From: 73-13 sp035556075
GTDB taxonomy: Bacteria > Actinomycetota > Actinomycetes > Actinomycetales > Microbacteriaceae
Direction of reading: 5' to 3'
Assembly (NCBI GenBank): GCA_035556075.1
Contig: DATMFQ010000003.1
Location: 1 to 38,692, forward strand
DNA length: 38,692 bases
Position numbers and translations under genes: made by a program. Numbering within the stretch: position 1 is the stretch's first letter; every line of letters starts with the position of its first letter. This document shows, in pieces, positions 23,848 through 30,926 of the stretch. Under the pieces are notes generated by a model, which made no database searches, was not told where the DNA came from, and saw only the letters and a list, made by a program, of their open reading frames with translations.

Positions 23848-24175
23848 GGGGCTTGCCGTCCACGGGGCGGATGATGCCGCGGATCGTCTTGTCGAGCGGC
23901 CGCGGCGTGTAGGACCATGCGCCGTCGCCGACGTTGCCATCGGATGACACTCGGCCCGCGTTCCAGAGGTTCTCGGCCTGCTTCAGCTGAGCGAGTACGA
24001 AGCGGGCTGGGGTGGGTTCGCCGTCGCTGAGCTCTGGCCCGTAGGCGAGCACCTGCTCCTTGGCGACGTCGAGGAGCATCTCGCAGCTCTCGAGATCGTC
24101 GAGCGGGGCGTCACCCCAGGCTCCGAGGAGGCGCTCTTGCGCCTCCTCGGAGTCGGCGGTGTACCAGTCGGTCAC
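23837..24175 (-). CDS. Head-tail connector-like protein (gp6-type)
   Basis: 112 residues from GTG 24,175. The helical content (DDLESCEMLLDVAKEQVLAY, ARFVLAQLKQAENLWNAGRV) and position directly after the capsid gene fit the small HK97 gp6-like adaptor that docks on the portal. A perfect 12-bp hairpin lies within codons 9-18. Ends with an 11-bp overlap with the next gene. Confidence 0.65.
   Translation of the reverse strand: MTDWYTADSEEAQERLLGAWGDAPLDDLESCEMLLDVAKEQVLAYGPELSDGEPTPARFVLAQLKQAENLWNAGRVSSDGNVGDGAWSYTPRPLDKTIRGIIRPVDGKPHVL
24123..24150 (-). other. Perfect 12-bp hairpin just after the capsid gene
   Basis: CCGAGGAGGCGC and GCGCCTCCTCGG surround a TCTT loop inside the 5' part of the connector gene, 42-69 nt past the capsid stop on the mRNA. 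It could stabilise the capsid mRNA 3' end or reduce translation of downstream connectors, which are needed in far smaller amounts. Role inferred. Confidence 0.5.
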
Positions 24176-24191
24176 GTCGGGCCTCGGGTTG

Positions 24192-26117
24192 TCAGGCCAG
24201 GCGGAGCCAGGTGACGGTGCCGTCGGTGACGGTCGCTCCGACCGCCGGAGCGGAGGGCGTGCTGGAGGCGTGGGTGGTGCCGGCGACGACGCAGCGGTAG
24301 ATCGTCGAGGACTGCTTGACGATCTGGCCGTACGCGTAGGCGGTGTCGGTGGCGCGCGCGGCGACGGTCCCGACGTTCACGACCGCCTCGGGGCGGACCT
24401 GGAACGTCTGGAAGTAGCCGTGGATGGCGCGGTCGATGCCGCCCTTGGCGATCTCGAGCGCGTCGATGTGCAGCGGGCCGCCGGGCAGCTCGTCGAACTC
24501 GATCGCGCGCTTCGCTCCGACGATCACCGACGGGTCGGTGGTGATGCCGGTCTCGCCGAGCACGAGCTGGACCTCGCCGTCGGCCAGGCCCTCGAAGTTG
24601 GTCGAGAGCACGAGCTTGACGAACGCGGGCATGTTCTCCTCGCCGCCGGCGGCGTAGGCGATCTGCTCGTAGGCGACCTCGTTGAGGATGCCGAAGGTCG
24701 GCAGGTCGCGGCGGTTGTCGGACTTCTTCGCCTTGACGGCGAGGATGCCCTGGATGACGAGGCCGACGGCCGCCGGGTAGTTCGAGGAGAACTTCGTGGT
24801 GGCGGGGGCAATCGGGGCGCCGGATGCGGTCTGCCAGGCGTCGAGGGCCTGGGCGTCGGCCCAGATCTCGTAGTCCTCGACGATGAGCTTGAAGAACGCC
24901 TCGAGCACTTCGGCACCGCCGGGCAGGTCGAAGAACTCGCGGGCGATGTCGGCGCCCCACGCGAAGCGGGCGAGGCTCGAGGTGGCGGACTGGGTCCAGC
25001 CGCTGCCGGAGGCGATCGAGGTCTTGTTGCCGTCCCACGTCGACGTCGGCGCGTAGCTGTCGACGGGGGCGCCGGACGTACCTCGGTGGACCTTGAAGCC
25101 CTTCTTGCCTTCGATCGAGATGTCGGTGCCGGTGGTGCCGAGCGGCACGTACTGGCGCTGGTACTCGATGCCCTGGTAGAGCTGGCCGACCCAGTTGGGC
25201 TGGATCGCGCTGCCGCCGACGGGGAGCGAGCCGCTGCCGCTGACCTTGATGTCGGTGAGGGCGGCGAGGAGCGTGGCGGGGTCGCCGCCGTGCAAACGCG
25301 GGCTCGCGCTCGCCAGCAGCGTCATGTCCTCGGTGCGGGCCATGTGGAGGCGCGCCCGGTTGAGGGCGTCGAAGATCTGCCGGGGGGCGGGGCCCCGCGG
25401 GGCGGTGCGGCCCCGGGGGGCGCCGGCGAGGAGCATGGCGGGCACGACTCGGCGGCGCAGCTGGCGGCGCCCGGCCTGGACGGTGTCGCCGGCGGGCTCG
25501 GGCTCGGGGGTGTAGACGACGTCGCCCTCGGGGGTTTCGACGACGATCTCGTCGGGCAGCTCGTCGGCGGCGACCTCGACGGTCTCGTCGGTGGCGTCGG
25601 TGACTTCGGCGTCGATCTCCTCGGCGAGGAGGGTCGACTTCTGGGGAGTGCTCACGGGGTGGTCCTTTCGGGGGGTGTTCTTGGCGGCGAGGAGGGTGGC
25701 GCCGGCGAAGGCCGGCTCCTGGACGAGGGCGGCCGCGAAGAGGCGACCGGAGACGGCCTTGCCGTCTTCGATGCGCACCTCGGCGACCTCGGCGGACAGG
25801 TGCTTGCGCTTGCCGGCCTTCGCCTCGGCGAAGGCGTGACGGCCGCGCTCGGTGGCGGCGAACTTGAACGAGGCGAAGATCCCGGCGTCGGGCTGTTCCC
25901 AGGCGCGGGAGAAACCGCCGACGACCTGCTCGCGCTCGTGCTCGATGTTGAGCGATGCGCCGGTGAGGTCCTCGGGCAGCTCGAACGCGCCGGCCGCGAC
26001 GGTGAACCGGCCGATGTTCGAGCGGGCTTCGACGCCGTACGGGATGAGCAGGCCGGTGGCCGTGAGGTCCTCGTCGTTGAAGAGGAGCGTGCCGGCGTCG
26101 ATCTGGATGACGTCCAT
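24192..26117 (-). CDS. Capsid maturation protease - major capsid protein fusion (HK97 fold)
   Basis: 641 residues. Residues 1-150 form a prohead-protease-like domain (U35/S78 type): LLIPYGVEARSN, catalytic His60 in SLNIEHEREQVVGG, Ser108 in KHLSAEVAEV. Residues 155-250 are a charged/acidic delta-like region. About 270-590 is the major capsid protein: QPNWVGQLYQGIEYQRQYVP, ARFAWGADIAREFFDLP, ILNEVAYEQIAYAAGGEENM, GEVQLVLGETGITTDPSVIV. The last 50 residues (GQIVKQSSTIYRCVVAGTTH) resemble a carbohydrate-binding or Ig-like decoration domain. The protease and capsid are usually separate genes. Here no stop separates them, but an internal GTG at 25,655 with a strong ribosome site could yield capsid alone (487 residues). 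It starts with a TGATG overlap with the portal. Confidence 0.88.
   Translation of the reverse strand: MDVIQIDAGTLLFNDEDLTATGLLIPYGVEARSNIGRFTVAAGAFELPEDLTGASLNIEHEREQVVGGFSRAWEQPDAGIFASFKFAATERGRHAFAEAKAGKRKHLSAEVAEVRIEDGKAVSGRLFAAALVQEPAFAGATLLAAKNTPRKDHPVSTPQKSTLLAEEIDAEVTDATDETVEVAADELPDEIVVETPEGDVVYTPEPEPAGDTVQAGRRQLRRRVVPAMLLAGAPRGRTAPRGPAPRQIFDALNRARLHMARTEDMTLLASASPRLHGGDPATLLAALTDIKVSGSGSLPVGGSAIQPNWVGQLYQGIEYQRQYVPLGTTGTDISIEGKKGFKVHRGTSGAPVDSYAPTSTWDGNKTSIASGSGWTQSATSSLARFAWGADIAREFFDLPGGAEVLEAFFKLIVEDYEIWADAQALDAWQTASGAPIAPATTKFSSNYPAAVGLVIQGILAVKAKKSDNRRDLPTFGILNEVAYEQIAYAAGGEENMPAFVKLVLSTNFEGLADGEVQLVLGETGITTDPSVIVGAKRAIEFDELPGGPLHIDALEIAKGGIDRAIHGYFQTFQVRPEAVVNVGTVAARATDTAYAYGQIVKQSSTIYRCVVAGTTHASSTPSAPAVGATVTDGTVTWLRLA
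25653..25669 (-). promoter_or_regulatory. Internal ribosome binding site and GTG start for unfused capsid protein
   Basis: On the minus strand GAAAGGA (25,669-25,663) is followed after 7 nt by GTG (25,655-25,653), in frame, at codon 155 of the fusion. The product would begin MSTPQKSTLL, like a normal capsid N-terminus. This would let a few fusion chains supply protease while most chains are capsid subunits. Confidence 0.6.
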
Positions 26118-27178
26118 CAGTCCTCGCTCGTGATCGGGCCGGTGGGCTGCGGTACGGACAGGTACGGGCCGGTCTCGACGCGGATTGAGTGGCCCGGCTC
26201 GCAGACGTCGTCGAGCGACAGGCGGGCTTCGATCGCGTCGGCGTACTTCGACAGGCCGAGGTCCCAGAGCTCATTGCGGACGGCGTTGTCCTGTGCGCCG
26301 GAGTAGCGGATCTCGGTGCCGCCGCCGGAGCCGCCCTGCCGGACACCCTCGACGAGCCCGGCGGGGATGCCGGCGTGGTTGGCGATGTCGAGCCGGTTGG
26401 CGTTGCGGCCGGACTCGAAGAGCTCGGTGGGAAGGTCGCCGGAGAAGTCGGCGGAGACCCAGTCGGGCTTCATCGCGGTGGCGCCGCCCTGGGCGGAGCG
26501 CGACTTCATCCACCGCTGTCGGAACTCTTCCCGCTCGTCGCGGCTCCAGCCGTCCCAGCGGTCTCCCGTGATGGTGAGGATGGTCTGGGGGATCGGGTTG
26601 TTGATCCGGTCGCGGTAGGCCGCCTCGATTGCGCGGGCGTCGTCGAGGGTCTCGTAGCCGTCGACGAGGATCCCGTTGGAGCCTTCGCCGAGCTGGATCG
26701 GGACGACGCGCTGCCGGTACGCCGTCGGGATCGCGTCGGAGGTGACCTCGGGCTTGCTGGCCTCGTTGAAAGCCCAGGTGCCGTACGGCAGGTAGAGGGC
26801 GTCGGCCGGCCGGCCGTCGACGAGCTGGAAGCCGATCGCCGCCCAGCCGTACATGAACAGGTCGCTCACGACGCCATAGCGGAGGTTGCGCGGCGGGATC
26901 ATCGTGGCCGACGTGAGCAGCCAGGACGGCTGCTCAGCCGACTCAGTCGCGCCGTGGTAGTCGCGCCACGGCATACGGGCCAGGACGGTGCAGGTCAGGT
27001 CGTGCGCCCGCTTGACGGCGGGGATGCGCAACGCGGTCGTCTTGGTGAGGGCGTTCGGCAGCTCGGGATACAGGTCGGCGACGACGAGGTCGTTGAGGGT
27101 GTCCTGGGGGCTGTATGGGCTCACGACGCGCGGCGGCAGCGACGCGAGCGGCCGGCGGAGGAAGTCGATGAAACCCAC
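26117..27178 (-). CDS. Phage portal protein (HK97 family)
   Basis: 353 residues, short for a portal. Recognisable features are NALTKTTALRIPAVKRAHDL near the N-terminus, RYGVVSDLFMYGWAAIGFQL, the clip/stem region, and NRLDIANHAGIPAGLVEGVR followed by GTEIRYSGAQ, typical of portals that initiate procapsid assembly. It lies between terminase and the capsid-protease fusion in the standard order. The stop overlaps the fusion start as TGATG. ATG 27,178 is the only plausible start. Confidence 0.85.
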   Translation of the reverse strand: MGFIDFLRRPLASLPPRVVSPYSPQDTLNDLVVADLYPELPNALTKTTALRIPAVKRAHDLTCTVLARMPWRDYHGATESAEQPSWLLTSATMIPPRNLRYGVVSDLFMYGWAAIGFQLVDGRPADALYLPYGTWAFNEASKPEVTSDAIPTAYRQRVVPIQLGEGSNGILVDGYETLDDARAIEAAYRDRINNPIPQTILTITGDRWDGWSRDEREEFRQRWMKSRSAQGGATAMKPDWVSADFSGDLPTELFESGRNANRLDIANHAGIPAGLVEGVRQGGSGGGTEIRYSGAQDNAVRNELWDLGLSKYADAIEARLSLDDVCEPGHSIRVETGPYLSVPQPTGPITSED

Positions 27179-27203
27179 GATCGGAGGGTCGCCCTGACCT
27201 TCG

Positions 27204-27419
27204 TTATTTCACGAATGCGTCGGCGTGTCGCCCTTCGGCGAGCTCGAGCGCCTTGCGCGCCTGGAACCGGTCAGGGTGGCAGCGCTCCTCGTGGGCCGCC
27301 CCGGACCGCCAGGCGGCGAGCTGCTCGAACTGGAACGCGGACCAGTGCGGGCAGTCGGCGCACACGACGACGATGCCGGTGCTGGAACGGTCGAGGCGGA
27401 TGAGGCCGGGCTTGCGCAT
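27204..27419 (-). CDS. Small zinc-finger-like protein between terminase and portal
   Basis: 71 residues. CADCPHWSAFQF and HEERCHPDRF place Cys-x2-Cys and His-x4-Cys-His pairs suitable for a zinc ribbon. Similar short proteins occur in actinophage structural operons. Function unknown. It begins 8 bp after the terminase stop. Confidence 0.7.
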   Translation of the reverse strand: MRKPGLIRLDRSSTGIVVVCADCPHWSAFQFEQLAAWRSGAAHEERCHPDRFQARKALELAEGRHADAFVK

Positions 27420-27427
27420 CGTGGCTC

Positions 27428-29113
27428 CTAGAAGTGCAGGGCGTCGGCGGGGGCGACGGGCGTGGCGGCGTCGTCGAGGAACTGGAGGGCCAGCGAGCAG
27501 GCCTCGAGCGGGGTGATGTCGGCAGCGAAGTCGGCCTTGGGGCGACCGAATCCGAAGCCGCCGTAGGTGCCGATCTGGCGTTTGATCGCGAGCTCGGCGG
27601 CGCGCTCGAGCTGTGCCTGCTTGCGGTAGTGGACGAGGGTGCCCTCGCCGGGCTTCGAGCCGAGCAGCTTGAGCATCTTGGTCGCGCCGCGGCGCACGTC
27701 GAGCGTGGTCGCCGGGATGATGGTCGGCTTCGGGGTCGCGCGAGCGAGGGTCTCGATCTCGACGCCGGCAGCCTGCGAGGCCTGGTCGTAGATGATCGGG
27801 ACGCGGTGCTTCCGGGCGAGGAGGAGCACCTGCTTGGCGAAGCCCTGCACGCCGGCCTGGTGGTGCAGCAGCCCGATCGCGGTGCGCTGGGGGCCGGGGT
27901 CGACGTGCTCGCCGGCGGCGGCGAGCGCCTCGGTGACGAGGTCCTGCTCGGGCTCGAGGTGCCAGGCGACGCCGACCGAGGCCCAGAGGCCGTCGGGGTG
28001 GATGGCGATCGCGAGGGTGAAGCCGGCCGGCACGCCGGGGAGCTCGCCGTCGAGCGCGCCGCGCTCCCAGGGCCCGGGCGGGATGATGCGCTCGGTGGCG
28101 CCCTCGGCACCGGGGATGCCGAGGTACTCGGCGGCGAAGAGCTCGGGCTTGCCGAGCTTGCGGAACTTCTCGTAGTTGCGCTGCACCGACTCGATCGGGG
28201 TGGTCCAGCCGACGCCCGGGTGGTACTGCTCGACGAGCGCGCGGACCTTCGCGCGCGGGTGGTCGGCGTCAGGCTCCCATGCCTCGAGCTCCTCGGGGTC
28301 GGTGTTCTCGGGAGCGCTGTGCCGGATGATGCCGGCCGTCGGGTCGGTGAGCGTGTCCCAGAGCAGGTTGCCGTCGGTGTAGCTCGGGGCGGTGCCGGAG
28401 ACGATGAACTGCGCACCGGGCTTCGTGTCCATCGTCGGCAGCACGGCGACCGTGATGTCCGCGCCGAGGTCGGGCTCGGCCTCACCGCCCTCGTCGACCC
28501 AGGCAGTGTCGAACCCGCCGGAACGGAACCCGTCGCCGCCGGGGGCGTAGACGGCGAGGTAGGAGCCGTTGGGCCAGGTGATCGACTCGGAGCCCTTGCC
28601 GATGTTCACGTCGAAGGGTCGGCGCTTGGGGTTGGGGTAGAGCCGGTTGATGGGGGCGACGATGTCGCGCAGGAACCGCTCGCGCGCTTTCTGCCCGGTG
28701 GTCGCCAGCGTCCACCCGGCGACGTGGTCCTCGCGCTTGGAGCAGCGGCCGAGGATGACCGCCTCGATGCTCGTGGTCTTCGTGGTGCGTCGCGGCTCGA
28801 GCACGCCGTTCAGGAAGTAGCCCGCGTTCAGCATGTCGGCGATCGCCAGCTGGATCGGGGTCGGGCCCTGCAGCCCGTCGGCGGCTCGGGGCATCTTGTC
28901 GACCCGCAGCAGCCGGGCGCCCTCCAGGAACTCGAGCCGGCCCTGCTCGGTGGTGACGAGCTCGGTGGCCTGGTAGGGCTCGGGGATGAGCGACCGCCAC
29001 TCGAGCCAGGTCGCCTCGTCGCGGAGGTCGAGCAGCGTCGGCTGGATCCGGGGAACCGGCTTCGGCTTCGCGGGCGCGCGACGACGTCGGGGGGGCGTGG
29101 CCGTGGCGGTCAT
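27428..29113 (-). CDS. Terminase large subunit
   Basis: DNA-packaging motor of 561 residues. The ATPase domain has a deviant Walker A, EPRRTTKTTS near 108-117, a Walker B FDTAWVDEGGEAE near 207-219, and coupling motif IVSGTAPSYTDGN near 242. The nuclease domain covers the second half, with LAIAIHPDGLWASVGVAWH near 373 and IIYDQASQAAGVEIETLA near 447. ATG 29,113 has GAGG seven bases upstream. A small terminase subunit is not apparent beside it; the HNH gene just upstream may cooperate, as HNH proteins do with terminase in HK97-like phages. Confidence 0.88.
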   Translation of the reverse strand: MTATATPPRRRRAPAKPKPVPRIQPTLLDLRDEATWLEWRSLIPEPYQATELVTTEQGRLEFLEGARLLRVDKMPRAADGLQGPTPIQLAIADMLNAGYFLNGVLEPRRTTKTTSIEAVILGRCSKREDHVAGWTLATTGQKARERFLRDIVAPINRLYPNPKRRPFDVNIGKGSESITWPNGSYLAVYAPGGDGFRSGGFDTAWVDEGGEAEPDLGADITVAVLPTMDTKPGAQFIVSGTAPSYTDGNLLWDTLTDPTAGIIRHSAPENTDPEELEAWEPDADHPRAKVRALVEQYHPGVGWTTPIESVQRNYEKFRKLGKPELFAAEYLGIPGAEGATERIIPPGPWERGALDGELPGVPAGFTLAIAIHPDGLWASVGVAWHLEPEQDLVTEALAAAGEHVDPGPQRTAIGLLHHQAGVQGFAKQVLLLARKHRVPIIYDQASQAAGVEIETLARATPKPTIIPATTLDVRRGATKMLKLLGSKPGEGTLVHYRKQAQLERAAELAIKRQIGTYGGFGFGRPKADFAADITPLEACSLALQFLDDAATPVAPADALHF

Positions 29114-29201
29114 CGGGTCCTCAGTTCAGGGGGAGGAAGGCGTGAAGAGCCTTCGGCGGGGGTGACACTTTCGGCATAAAAAAAGCTGGTCAGGCGGTGT
29201 T
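29114..29201 (-). other. Spacer between HNH and terminase with hairpin and T-tract
   Basis: This 88-bp gap is the longest in the otherwise overlapping late operon. It holds an inverted repeat GAAGGC-N7-GCCTTC (29,136-29,154) and, on the transcribed strand, a run of seven T (29,184-29,178). It may be a promoter/leader of the structural operon or a packaging (cos) site; neither can be decided from sequence alone. Confidence 0.35.
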
Positions 29202-29507
29202 TCACCATCGAAGGAGGCCCTTCGACGCGATCGCTCGAGCCTGCTGGCGGGCCGCGCCCATGCGCCCACCGGCAGCGCGGTTGCCTTGGCATCGGCCGGT
29301 CTTGTAGCGGTGCTCGGGTGCGAGGTTGGAGCGGGCCGAACCCCCAGCAGGATCGATGTGGCCGACGTCGAAGGCCTGCTCGGCGTCGATCTCGTACCCG
29401 CAACGCCAGCAGGCGACCTCACGGCCAGCGCGACGGGCCGCTGCGACCTGGGTGCGCACGATGCGGGCGTTCTTTCGGTACTCGGGGTCCTGGTGCTTGC
29501 GGCTCAC
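29202..29507 (-). CDS. HNH endonuclease
   Basis: 101 residues from GTG 29,507, which overlaps the previous stop as GTGA; an earlier ATG at 29,582 lies inside the preceding gene. The zinc and HNH features are CWRCGYEIDAEQAFDVGHID, then PAGGSARSNLAPEHRYKTGR and GNRAAGG, giving Cys-x2-Cys, His-Ile-Asp and Asn-x5-His positions. Upstream adjacency to the large terminase matches HK97-type cos phages, in which the HNH protein assists genome end cleavage. Confidence 0.85.
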   Translation of the reverse strand: MSRKHQDPEYRKNARIVRTQVAAARRAGREVACWRCGYEIDAEQAFDVGHIDPAGGSARSNLAPEHRYKTGRCQGNRAAGGRMGAARQQARAIASKGLLRW

Positions 29508-29647
29508 CAGAGCGTCCCCTCGACGACTCGAGGCTTGTGGAGGCCGTCGATGTTGCGCACGACGGTGCCGCAATCGGGGCACTCGACGTAGCGCTCAGCG
29601 GAGGCATCGTAGGCGCGCCGACAGCATGGCTTGAGCCAGTCGCTCAT
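29504..29647 (-). CDS. 47-residue cysteine-rich protein
   Basis: MSDWLKPCCRR with a later ECPDCGTVV gives two CxxC-like pairs, suggesting a small zinc ribbon. ATG 29,647 overlaps the upstream stop as ATGA and its stop overlaps the HNH GTG. Function unknown; the coupled position supports real translation. Confidence 0.65.
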   Translation of the reverse strand: MSDWLKPCCRRAYDASAERYVECPDCGTVVRNIDGLHKPRVVEGTLW

Positions 29648-29781
29648 CGTCCTGGCCTCTCGTGCGGGAAGCAGACCGGGCACGGCCAGCCGCGGTAGCG
29701 GTCGAACCACCACCATCCGAGGCGCGTCCGTGGCTGACGGAACCGCTTGCAGGCTGGGTCGGTGCGGAGGTGGCGGGTCAT
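29644..29781 (-). CDS. 45-residue basic protein with CxxC
   Basis: Basic, aromatic-rich peptide (TRLGWWWFDRYRGWPCPVCF) with one CxxC. ATG 29,781 and the stop both overlap neighbours by ATGA. Not recognised; existence is inferred from the coupled arrangement. Confidence 0.55.
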   Translation of the reverse strand: MTRHLRTDPACKRFRQPRTRLGWWWFDRYRGWPCPVCFPHERPGR

Positions 29782-30002
29782 CGTCCTGGCCATTCGAGTG
29801 GGCCGATGCGGTGCAGGCCGTCGTGGCCGGCGGGCAGCTCGCACACGCGCGAGTGGGCGCACGGTGCGGGGACAGCGGTGAGGATCCGGGTCACCCGCTG
29901 GGCGGTGAGCTGGAGGACTTCGTCGATGTCGTGGTCGAGGCGCTCGTAATCGGCGTCGTGGTTGAACATCGACCAGATGCGGTCGCGGGCTTCGGTGCTC
30001 AT
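29778..30002 (-). CDS. 74-residue early protein with C-x-H motif
   Basis: An N-terminal acidic helical part (MFNHDADYERLDHDIDEVLQ) is followed by CAHSRVCELPAGHDGLHRIG, a Cys/His pattern common in small actinophage proteins and probably zinc-binding. Overlaps both neighbours by ATGA. Function unknown. Confidence 0.65.
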   Translation of the reverse strand: MSTEARDRIWSMFNHDADYERLDHDIDEVLQLTAQRVTRILTAVPAPCAHSRVCELPAGHDGLHRIGPLEWPGR

Positions 30003-30211
30003 TCGATGGCCTCCAGCCAGTAGGCGCGGTCGAGCTCGACGACGTGGTTGTCCTCGACGATGCGGATCGTGGTATCGGTGGCGGTCAGGAACGTGCCAAC
30101 GTGGGTCTCGGCGAGCCAGCCGTCTCGGGTGAGGCTGTAGCTGACGAGGGTGATGAGGTCGCCGGGCTTGGCGAAGATCGGATTGCCGGCGGCGTGCTTG
30201 CGGGTGCTCAT
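29999..30211 (-). CDS. 70-residue hypothetical early protein
   Basis: Starts at ATG 30,211 (MSTRKHAAGN). A beta-rich body (FAKPGDLITLVSYSLTRDGW, HVGTFLTATDTTIRIVEDNH) suggests a small SH3- or OB-like barrel. ATGA overlaps on both sides. Not recognised. Confidence 0.6.
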   Translation of the reverse strand: MSTRKHAAGNPIFAKPGDLITLVSYSLTRDGWLAETHVGTFLTATDTTIRIVEDNHVVELDRAYWLEAIE

Positions 30212-30771
30212 GCGTAGACCCGTTCGATCGCGGTGGCGGTGTGGCCTTGGCCGCACATCGGTGGCGCGTCGCCGACGGCTACGCCGAGACGGTGGCCGAG
30301 GATGCAGCGGGCGCCGTCGCGCGCGCCTGTACCTGGGTCACCTTGGGTACTACTAAGTTCAATTTCTTCTATAGAGGGGTAGTTTCCGGTTTTGTACCCC
30401 CTGGAAGCCGATTTTGTACCCCCTGTGGATAACTCTGTAGCCCCTGAATCGTCCTCGTCGCGGTCGAAGAGCTCGGGCGTCGTCGACGGCATCTGGAGGT
30501 TGTAGACGACCGGGCGGCGGTTGCCCGGGAGGTGTCGGACGTGCTGCTGGTCACCGCGCTTGACGAGCCGCAGCGACTCGAGCTCACGGAGGGCTCGACG
30601 GATGCTCTGCTGGCTCACGCCGAGTTCGTCAGCCATGCCGGCCTTCGACCGCCATGCCCGAGTGCCGTCGACTGATGCGACCCAGGCGAGCTTCACCAAG
30701 ACCCGGTACGCGAGCCCCTTGCAGCGGTCGTGTTCGAGGCCTTCGACCCACTTGATCGCCTCGACGCTCAT
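30208..30771 (-). CDS. Winged-helix DNA-binding protein (replication or regulatory)
   Basis: 187 residues from ATG 30,771, which overlaps the preceding stop as ATGA. The first 90 residues form a winged helix: AYRVLVKLAWVASVDGTRAW, then SKAGMADELGVSQQSIRRAL and RELESLRLVKRGDQQHVRHL. This arrangement is usual for phage replication-initiator N-terminal domains and small regulators. The middle is polar and linker-like. The C-terminus CILGHRLGVAVGDAPPMCGQ could bind zinc. It is the only candidate replication gene in the element, which otherwise must rely on host enzymes. Confidence 0.72.
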   Translation of the reverse strand: MSVEAIKWVEGLEHDRCKGLAYRVLVKLAWVASVDGTRAWRSKAGMADELGVSQQSIRRALRELESLRLVKRGDQQHVRHLPGNRRPVVYNLQMPSTTPELFDRDEDDSGATELSTGGTKSASRGYKTGNYPSIEEIELSSTQGDPGTGARDGARCILGHRLGVAVGDAPPMCGQGHTATAIERVYA

Positions 30772-30926
30772 CGGAGCGACCCGGAGGCGAGTAGGCAGGC
30801 GACGATGCCGAGGAGGGCGGCGGCGACGCTCAGCGCCCATATGGCGACTCCCTGCCCCAGGGTGACACCTGGGGCAGGGATGTACGTCGTTCGCCGTTTC
30901 GTTGTAAAGACGCGCTTGACAGTCAC
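30768..30926 (-). CDS. 52-residue single-span membrane protein
   Basis: Begins at GTG 30,926, overlapping the upstream stop as GTGA, and ends with ATGA overlap to the winged-helix gene. The N-terminus is basic (MTVKRVFTTKRRTTYIPAPG), followed by one hydrophobic helix (AIWALSVAAALLGIVACLLA, about 28-47). N-in topology is expected. A perfect 13-bp inverted repeat lies within the gene. It could act in superinfection exclusion or membrane anchoring; function unknown. Confidence 0.65.
   Translation of the reverse strand: MTVKRVFTTKRRTTYIPAPGVTLGQGVAIWALSVAAALLGIVACLLASGSLR
30849..30880 (-). repeat. Perfect 13-bp inverted repeat in the early operon
   Basis: TCCCTGCCCCAGG (30,849-30,861) and CCTGGGGCAGGGA (30,868-30,880) with a 6-nt spacer GTGACA. 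As RNA it is a very stable stem; as DNA it is a near-ideal dyad. It lies within codons 16-26 of the small membrane protein. Candidates are an early attenuator, a replication origin element or a protein-binding site. Confidence 0.6.

Noticed and set aside
24060..26306. 748-codon plus-strand open frame opposite the capsid and portal genes
   Set aside because: Shadow of GC-rich coding on the other strand: composition is Gly/Asp/Val/Glu-rich, no domain is recognisable, and the opposite frame encodes clear capsid and protease motifs.
27434..29179. 581-codon plus-strand frame opposite terminase
   Set aside because: Antisense shadow; the terminase Walker B and nuclease motifs are on the minus strand.
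29110..29422. Two overlapping minus-strand frames (97 and 98 codons) near the HNH gene
   Set aside because: They lack domains and are off-frame to the HNH motif; their composition follows the real gene.
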